DNA of 64,000 nucleotides from Neostapfia colusana (taxonomy: Eukaryota; Streptophyta; Magnoliopsida; Poales; Poaceae), in the NCBI GenBank assembly GCA_030760725.1, contig JASWHV010000005.1:91208622-91272621 (forward strand), written 5' to 3'. The position numbers were made by a program, and so were the translations under genes. Shown one piece after another: positions 56,402 to 64,000 of this stretch (within the stretch, counting starts at the first letter, position 1; every line of letters starts with the position of its first letter). The notes under the pieces were generated by a model. The model saw only the letters and a program-made list of their open reading frames with translations. It was not told where the DNA came from and searched no databases.

Positions 56402-58448
56402 CTGTTGCTGATGATGAAATAATACAAGTTTGAGTACAATGATGTACTCAACAAGTGCGGGAAAATATGATATGTAGCTCATAACAAGGTAGGTATAAAA
56501 AGGCTCATTGCAGAAAGCAATGTTATTTATCAAAAACCTCGATAAAACAACAACTCATCTTTAAGTGAATGTAATCCCAACATGTATTAAAATACCAATC
56601 ATACCTCCATTATGTTCATTACCTTCCATGCCACAACCAGTCATCAATCAACCTCATTCTTGCTCACGAATACCTCCTCGTATTCGCTACCGTCTCACGA
56701 ATACCATCTTGTATTCGCTACCATTTCATCTCATAAACAACTTCGTCTCCCACCGAGACTAACCTTGTTGCCATGACTCAACAGTCATGCAACCCATCTT
56801 ATCACCCGGACTCAACAGTCCTGAAAACCAAACCATCCAAAACCATAACCAATAACCATATCCAATAGCCATCCCAACTAATCATGGAAGTTGGCCAGGC
56901 GTTCGTGACCGTAAGCTCGGCTATCATGATAGTTTTAGATTCTGCAGAGTTTGCACCTCTTTACCTACAAGTTTGTGATTTCGTCACCCATCGGCGACTG
57001 CAGAACCTCCATTATACCAGTACACAATCGTCGGTGTATGGCCAAGAGATCACAAAATAGCCTTTACAAAGGGGCTACTAGATGTATGGACTCACTAAGA
57101 TTTCACCGGCAGGCTAGAATCTCCAATTCTCCCGCCCACGGGCCCCTCTTGTGCCATGCAGTTCCCAGAGAAGTCCTCACTCGACTCCCATTCCCCGCGC
57201 ATTCCACGGTCCATAACAATCTAGCAACTTACCTAATTAGTCAGCTAAGCCGCACCCATACTTGGCCTTGTGGTGGCACTGTTATCCTGGCATGTGCTCG
57301 CATGAACCGTTCCTTAGATCTACGGCAAGTAAACCACCATCTCATGCTACCTCATTCACAAACCCAGTCTTGCCTAGATCTCCCTCCGATCCATGTTCAT
57401 TAACAACATCAGTTTCTCATTATCATTACGAGTGCAGTTAGCTAGACACATCTATCTCGCTTCCCAATCTCATAGACTCAGCGAAGCTTAAAACAAAAAC
57501 CATACCCGACACATAAACTTCCCTGGCGACAAGGGTGGTTTAACCAAAGCTAGTAAACTCCTATAAAAGGGTTTCCCATCATGTTTGACTCAGCACACAC
57601 ACCTTTTTGCAAAACAAAACAGTTTTTCCCAAAACAAAGGATCAATATGGTCAAGGGGCACTTGCCTTGTTCTTGCGGTTCCGGTTGCTCTTAGATCTCA
57701 AAACCTTGTTGTTGCAGCTCGTCGTAGACAGCTCCCTGAGCTTGTCCTGCTATACAGGATCACGCACATACAAGATTCAAAGCAATCAATATCATGCATA
57801 AACTTCAACTAGATGCGACGATGCATATACATGCTATCCTATAATAAGTTTTATTAGATCAGTCTGTATGTATTCTTGCATGGCTTGCATGGTTTTATGA
57901 TGAACAGAGGTGTTCGGACCAAATGTGGATGTGGCGATGATCTTGTCTTTAGATCAACCCGATCAACAAGTGATCTGTCCACGAGAAAGCTTCTGTTCGA
58001 AAGGAATCGAAGAACAGATGCAAAGAAAACACGACGATGTCGCAAGGTGATATCGGAGACCTACCTTACGTTCTTCTTGGTCTCGGGGTCCTTCTCTGAT
58101 CAGACAGATCGTTGGGCTCCCTTCTGGCGATCTTCCTCGACTGAAGTCTGGCGATGGGCTTACTCGGCGAGTTGGGGCTAGGGCTCTAAGTCGTCGGCTC
58201 AGGAGTTGGAAAAGAAATTCGTGGTTTCGGCCAAAGGTTCTGGGTTCTATTTATAATTGGGAGAAGAAGAGTCCTAATCTGATTGGACATCAAATAAGAG
58301 TTCTATTCAGATTATCATTGAATCTTAACAACTTATCTTGAGTTGATTTGGTGCGGTAACATTGTGGAATTCTGGTCGGTTTCTCCTCCGTACCGGTATT
58401 TCTACGCGTACAGAATCCAAAAACCGTTCCAGAACTCGTTACCTCCAC

Positions 58449-59140
58449 GGTGATGAGCTTCGGAACCTCCACGTGTCCACCGGGGCCTGGTCTCTCCCTT
58501 TCCGCAGAGACGAGCTCCGGTTGTGCCGCATGTCAAGCGAGCGAGACCTCCCTCTCCTTCGGAGGTGGGCTCCGTGTGCGCCACGTATCCTGGCGGTTGG
58601 GACCTCCTCTCTATTCGGAGGTGGTTCCGCACACGCCACATGTCAGTGCTGAACATTCCCTCTCTCCGGAGGTAGCTCCGGGTGTGCCACGTAGTCATTT
58701 CGGACCTCCCTCTCTTCGGAGGCGAGCTCCGTGAATGCCACGCGTCAAGTAGCGCCGGACTCCCTTTTTCCTCAGAGACGAGCTCCGAGGTAGACACGTG
58801 TCCAATAGTGATGGACCTCCCGGAGATAAGCTCCGGTGACGACATGTGTCCAATAGAACCGGACCTCTCGGAGGTGAGCTCCGAGATCGACACGCATCCC
58901 GCGTGACTGGTCCTCTTATTTCCGCGGTGACTAGCCCCGAAGGTGACATGTGTCCTGCGGAACTGCATTCGCTTCTCCGCAGAGGCTAGCTCCGGGGGCA
59001 ACACGTGTCTCACAGGGTCGGACCTCTCCCCCTTTGCGTAGATGAACCCTGAGCCTGTCACGTAGCCAGTTTAGCGGTGGACCTCTCCCCACTTCGCAGG
59101 GATGAGCTCCGAACACGCCACGTGGCCAGCGGGCCGCGGG
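58449..59140 (-). repeat. G-box minisatellite in the B LTR U3 (5' LTR)
   Basis: The same array as at 50185-50875, with the same unit order. Scattered substitutions hit the ACGT cores, for example CCACATGTC for CCACGTGTC. Confidence 0.85.
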
Positions 59141-59282
59141 AGTTGTCTTCGGTGCTCTTTGTGAACTGGATTCGGCTCTTTTTAGCTATCTTTTTAATTC
59201 TTTCTCTGTTCCAACTTCCTTTAAAATGTTTTCTCTTCATGAAACATGAATACATGCAGAAACCAAAAACGAGGGTGTCACA

Positions 59283-59397
59283 TTATGTAATAAAACTTTG
59301 CTTCCGCTTTGTATCTTTGATGTGTGTTATCCGGTGCTGTGCAATGCAGCAGCCCTCAGCATGATCCTGGCTCAACGAGGTCGTTGGGGCCGCATCA
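59283..59397 (+). repeat. Element D 3' LTR, last part
   Basis: It continues D after B. TTATGTAATAAAAC.TTGCTTCCGC through GATCCTGGCT to GGGGCCGCATCA matches the reverse complement of X1 (12353-12460) and X2 (17725-17850). It is followed directly by E coding sequence. Confidence 0.85.
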
Positions 59398-60230
59398 TGT
59401 ACCTCATGAACTCAGTGTTTAGGCCGGAGTTGGACAAGTTTGTGGTGGTGTTCATAAATGATATCTTGGTTTACTCCAAGTCGGAAGAAGAACACACCAA
59501 ACACTTGTGTATCGTCCTTGAACGATTGCAGGACAATAAGCTCTATGCCAAGTTCAGCTAATGCGAGTTTCAGCCAAGTGCGATTTTTGGGACATATCAT
59601 CTCAGCGGAAGGCATTGCGGTTGATCCCAGAAAGATTGAACAGGTGCTGAAATGGAAAGCCCCCAATTCTGCCCATGAAGTCAGAAGCTTCCTCCATTTA
59701 GCAGGATATTACGGAGGTTCATCCCAAGCTTCTCCGAGCTTGTTAAACCGATGAATGAGTTATTGAATAAGGGGACGAAATATGTTTGGAACTCAGCATG
59801 TGAAGGAGCGTTCCAAGCATTGGTGAAGCATCTCACAACAGCCCCAGTCTTAGATCAACCGGATACAACCAAGCCTTTTGACGTATATTGTGATGCGTCC
59901 GGTATCGGGCTTGGCTGCGTGTTGATGCAAGAAGGATGGAACCACGAGCAGAACTATCCGACTCGTGATCTTGAGCTTGCTGCTGTGGTATTGGCACTGA
60001 AAATATGGAGGCACTGTCTTCTTGGAAACTTGGTGCATCTCTACACCGACCACAAGAGCTTAAAGTATATCTTTACCCAGAAGGAGATGAATATGAGGCA
60101 AAGGAGGTGGTTAGAATTAATCAAAGATTATGATATTGAGATTCATTACCACCCCGGCAAGGCGAATGTGGTTGCCGACGCGCTGAGTCGGAAATCACAT
60201 GTACATAACCTCACTATTACACCGATACAA
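59398..60230 (+). pseudogene. Element E RT (3' half) and RNase H (broken)
   Basis: It begins inside RT at [14 protein letters not shown], right after the D LTR end. The catalytic site is FINDILVYS, with Asn for the second-to-last Asp. A stop at about 59560 and two frameshifts (about 59565-59575 and 59715-59750) follow. RNase H reads [20 protein letters not shown], then jumps to NHEQNYPT. About ten residues present in relatives ([10 protein letters not shown] region) are deleted in frame. [24 protein letters not shown] and [14 protein letters not shown] follow. Confidence 0.86.
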
Positions 60231-61714
60231 GAAGAAGAACCGGGTTTATACTTGGTTCCATATGGATCACTCTACAACCTTGCTCTCATTGGTACTATTA
60301 GTGAGGATATTATTGCAGCTCAGAAAATTGATAAAGGCATGGCACATCTCCGGGAACGAATAGACAGTGGTGATATCAAGTGTTTCTGGAAGGATGAAGA
60401 GGGGACGCTATGGTTCAATGACCGCATAGTCGTACCCCGGAATATGGAGCTGAGAAAGAAGATCCTAGATGAAGCTCACTTGTCTAAGTTTTCCATTCAT
60501 CCGGGCAGCAACAAAATGTACCAATATTTGAAGAGTAAATTTTGGTGGACACGGATGAAACGGGAAATTGCAAAATATGTATCCGAGTGTGATACGTGTA
60601 GGCGGGTGAAGGCGGATCACATGAGGAAATCAGGGCTGCTCCAACCCCTGAAAATTCCAGCATGGAAATGGGAAGATGTGAGCATGGATTTCATTGTGGG
60701 GTTGCCCATGACTTTTCACAAGCATGATTCCATTTGGGTAATCGTTGAACGGTTAACCAAGTCGGCTCACTTCATTCCCGTGCATACACATTTCCATGCC
60801 AGCAAGTATGCGGAGTTGTACATTGCAAAAATATTATGCTTGCAAGGAGTACCCAAGACAATAATCTCAGATCGAGGTGCACTGTTAGTGGCTCATTTCT
60901 AGGAGCAGTTGCACGCTTCTTTGGGTACCAAGCTGATTAGAAGCTCCGCACATCACCCTCAGACAGATGGGCAAACTGAGAGGGTGAACCAAGTGTTAGA
61001 AGACGTGCTGATAGCATGTTTCATCCACCACGGTAACAATTGGGATGATCATCTACCGCCGGCTATCAAGCGAGTATCAAGATGGCACCCTATGAGGCTC
61101 TCTACAGTCGCAAATACCGCACCCCATTAAATTGGTACGAATCCGGTGAAAGGGTCACATTTGGGATTGATCTAGTGAACGACGCCGAAGAGCGAGTTTG
61201 GGTAATTCAAGCAAACATGAAAGCCGCCCAATCCCGACAGAAAAGTTACGCTGATAAGAGGCGTAGTCCGCTACACTTCGACGTCGGAGAGCACATTCAT
61301 CTCCGTGTGTCTCCGATGAAGAGCGTGCACCGATTCAGCGTGAAGGGGAAACTCGCTCCCCAATTTATCGGACCCTATGCCATCACCGAGAAATGGGGAC
61401 CAGTGGCGTATAGACTGGACCTACCGGCATCTCTCGCTGGTGTTGATGACATTTTCCATGTCTCACAACTCCGAAAATATATGAAGTATACGGCTGCTGT
61501 TCCCACTGAAGACATTGCCGTGTTGCAACCGGATCTGACCTACGCTGAATATCCGGTTGAAATTATTGATGAGGAGATTAGGACTACACGTAACCGAACG
61601 CTGTGATTCTACAAAATCTTGTGGAGCAACCACACAGCTGAGGGAGCGACGTGGGAGAGCGAAGATTGCCTTCACTCAAATTATCCCGATTTCTTGGCAT
61701 CTCATTTTGGCTAA
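60231..61714 (+). pseudogene. Element E integrase and chromodomain (broken)
   Basis: The frame continues from RNase H. The HHCC region ends [49 protein letters not shown] at 60900, then DGQTERVNQVLEDVL. A deletion removes the LAEFSYNNGYQ segment (near 61050-61065) and shifts the frame. The last frame has GPYAITEKWGPVAY, VDDIFHVSQLRKY, RNRTL then TGA for Trp (61604), then FYKILWSNH and ATWESEDCLHSNYPDFL. Confidence 0.86.
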
Positions 61715-61762
61715 TTCCTCTTACATCGTCATCTCTTCTTTTTGTAATCTCGGGACGAGATT

Positions 61763-61780
61763 CTTTTAACGGGGGAGGGA
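61763..61780 (+). other. Polypurine tract of element E
   Basis: CTTTTAACGGGGGAGGGA directly before TGTAAAGGCCC. Confidence 0.78.
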
Positions 61781-62435
61781 TGTAAAGGCCCAAGATTTTA
61801 CTTGCTAAAGTGTTCATCACATCAACCACACCACAGCTCATTTTATGGAGATCTCATGAACACATGTGAAGAGCAAGTAACCACCATCAATAGGATGATT
61901 AAAGGAAAAACTCACAAATCCAAAAGTAGGATTTCTCACATGTAAACATGAGGGGCAGAGCTCACAGTTAGGCCCTAAACATTCTTAGAAATTCTCATGC
62001 CAAGTTTCATGCAAATCCAAACCTTTTTGAGTCACTTTTGGATACAATTAAAAAAAGGGCTAGTTTGAATGTAAAATCAAATTTCAGCTACTTTCATCAC
62101 TTGAACTCAAAAAGTGGATTCATATTCAAACTCAGCACATTTTTCTGAGTTACTCCACCAATTTTAATCCCCATTGGAGTTGATCTTGTCGGGAGCTATA
62201 TTTGAATTAAATCAAATTCAAGTGTGAATCAAATTTAGCCAAACCAACTCCAATTTGAAGAATTCAAATTCAGCTCATGACTTTGTGGCTATGTCTACAA
62301 TTTAATTTTGAGGAGCTGAGAAAATATCAGTGAGCAAAAATTTAAATGAATTTGTGGAGGTGGGACCCCCTGTCAGTCACACACGCTGAGTGAACTCCTC
62401 ATAGTTGGGAATGGAGACCGGGCAGCGGATGGAAG
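61781..62435 (+). repeat. Element E 3' LTR, first part
   Basis: It starts TGTAAAGGCCCAAGATTTTAC and resembles the D LTR start (GTGTTCATCAC.CCACAC, GAACACAT.TGAAGAGCAAGTAA). GTGGGACCCCCTGTCAG lies at 62360-62376. It is interrupted at 62436 by another LTR (G) after GGAAG. Confidence 0.75.
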
Positions 62436-64000
62436 TGTAAAAGTCTCAAAAATGTGTATGAATAAAAACTATGGTTTGAGTTCATATGTGTGGCAATGAC
62501 ATGAAAAATGGGACTTGCTAAAACTTTCTTCATGCAAAGTAATACATGGATGATCATCCATGATGAGGCTCACCTTTTTATTTAAAAGTGTTGGACCAAT
62601 AAGGAGTTAAATACCTCTTTGCATGTAAGTTTAAAATTCAGATTTGAAATTCAAAGTTCACACATAGGGTGAGCAAAAACTTTGAATAAACATGCAACCC
62701 TATAGTTGGGATTATAGGGAAAAGTTTGCTCTCAAACTTTTCAATTGTAGGGGGCTCAAAAAGGAGTTAAAGAGGAGAATTTGCAAACTTCAACCAAATT
62801 CAAATTTGGCAAGCAAATTCAAACTGAATTGGAAGGATTCAAATTCTAACCCCCATTTTAAAACTCAGAAGTGTGGGAATCAAGAGGATCAGCTTGAGAA
62901 GATATTTGGGGAGGAACTGTGGAGTGGGACCCACATGTCATAGAGCTAAAAGAGGAGCCTTGCACCTTAAGTCTCAGCCCCAGTGGGGGAAAATCGTCGA
63001 GCAGCACGTGGGCCAAGAGCTGCTCCCACCGTGGAGCCACGGGGGCGCTCGGCAGCGCCACCAGCTGCTGCATTTCCCCACACACGGCGCCCAGAGGCGG
63101 TTCTGTGACCTGATAAACCCCCCCTGGACGAAGCAAAGGCCGTCCCTTCTTCTCTCCTCGCGAGCGCACGGCCAGCGACCGTCTTCCCCGCCGCCTCTCG
63201 GTCCGAGCGGAAGAACGGCGAAACCACCACGCTCTTTCCTCCCCTGACCTGCAAACAGCACCGCGAGCTCGGCCTCCACCTCCCTGACCCGCAAGCCAGC
63301 GAGCTGCGGCCTCCAGTGCCCGAGAACAACCGCCGCCGCGGCGACCTAAGCCGAGGAAGTGATCGGGCGCTCGTGGACAGCCCTGCACAACGGGTTTCAT
63401 GGCCGAGCGATCACACCTACGGACGCGCACGGGTGCGGTGCTGCTCTCAGCCCAAGCTCAGGCCATACCGTGAAGCATCGCCGGCGAATTTCGAAGTTTT
63501 GCTCCGGCGACCCCATTCCGAGCTTCCGGTATGACTCTTTCAAATTCTTGCCCTCTGATCCTCCTTAAGTCATCAAATTTGGCACATAGACGCGGGATTA
63601 GACGGCGGTCATTTCTCCTTTAGGATCCAGCGCATGAAAACACCTCAGCACGACGGAATTCGAGCTCGACTAGAGGTGTTCATGGCGGACCCATTCGGTC
63701 GCACGGTGACAACCTATTTACAGCCGCTCCCGAGCCATTTTGAGGTCGTGCCGATCTTTCTAGAGCTGCGCTGGTGCTGTAGGGCTCGTTGGCACAAGCT
63801 TTTGAGGGCTGGAGACCCCGGGCGACGCTGCCGGACTTCCACAGAGGCAGTTACACGTCGCCGGCCATGTTCCGGTCGTCGGCGGCCCTAGCAAACCTCA
63901 CAGCCCTGTTCCTCGAGGCCCTAAACCCCCTGGCGGCGAGTTGTAGCTCCGGCGGTGGCCGGGAAGGCCATTCCGGCGAACTTCCGGTTACTCCGGCGAG
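62436..64000 (+). repeat. G: LTR of the C family, inserted in the E LTR (runs off window)
   Basis: It starts TGTAAAAGTCTCAAAAATGTG and follows the C LTR start (TGTAATAGTCCCAAAACTTGT, then GAAATGGGACTT.C.AAAACTTT). GTGGGACCCAC is at 62924-62934, followed by TGTCA, and a TATA-like TGATAAACCC near 63110. The segment 63130-63528 resembles C exon 1 and ends at TTCCG|GTATGA in the same relative position. The rest of the LTR, and any internal region, lie beyond the window. Confidence 0.7.

Larger units (their letters stand above)
56056..59282 (-). repeat. Element B 5' LTR (complete)
   Basis: It starts TGTGACACCCTCG on the minus strand at 59282 and ends GAGGGCGCCACA at 56056, 3227 bases, with inverted termini. 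Flanking TTATG at 59283-59287 equals TTATG at 34879-34883. It holds the G-box array (58449-59140), a TATA box (about 58250-58258), exon 2 (57666-57749, with one stop) and exon 3 (56367-56401). Confidence 0.92.

Noticed and set aside
58402..59061. 219-codon open frame across the G-box repeats
   Set aside because: A product of the GC-rich minisatellite. The repeated Ser/Arg/Thr pattern follows the DNA unit, and the 3' LTR copy is split into shorter frames.

Overview
This window looks like heterochromatic DNA from a plant, most likely a grass (Poaceae). It is almost entirely a stack of nested, decayed Ty3/gypsy LTR retrotransposons. The pol proteins end in a chromodomain-like segment after the integrase (a W..H....ATWE.E core), and the LTRs are long (about 3.2-4.1 kb), so I place them with the chromoviruses, Tekay/Del-like. 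I found no intact host gene, rRNA, tRNA or CRISPR array. Letter names (A-G, X1, X2, Y) are mine.

Layout. Element A (minus strand, 1-12352) has a 3' LTR cut by the window edge, pol and gag at 452-5400, an LTR-like insertion splitting gag from the zinc knuckle, a leader interrupted by a CACTA-like DNA transposon (7079-8856), a tRNA-Met-type primer binding site at 9111-9122, and a truncated 5' LTR. X1 (12353-13860) is a truncated LTR, followed by 420 unassigned bases. Element F (plus strand, 14281 to about 26330) lacks gag. Its reverse transcriptase is split by solo LTR Y (14932-22405, target duplication TATTT), and Y is split by solo LTR X2 (17725-21765, target duplication CTGGA). The F 3' LTR is fused to the leader of element D (plus).

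The 3' LTR of D contains element B (minus strand, 34884-59282, target duplication TTATG). The 3' LTR of B contains element C (plus strand, 35339-48766). D itself ends inside the reverse transcriptase of element E (plus, from 59398), and the E 3' LTR is interrupted by LTR G (62436 to the window end). This is a four-level nest: C in B in D in E. The elements on both strands supply gag, protease, RT, RNase H and integrase, but every copy carries stops or frameshifts, so none can be autonomous as it stands.

The most interesting signal is inside the LTRs. All families appear to carry a small split open reading frame on the sense strand: a first exon (best seen in C), an acidic/Gln-rich middle exon that usually ends at an AG|GCAAG donor, and a third exon beginning in the same phase and ending in a stop codon. 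Exon order, phase 1 at every junction, and the Y-E-E-G or Q-rich character recur in LTRs that otherwise barely align. Differences among X1, X2 and D fall mostly on third codon positions. I do not know a described counterpart. It could be an LTR-encoded accessory peptide or a spliced leader.
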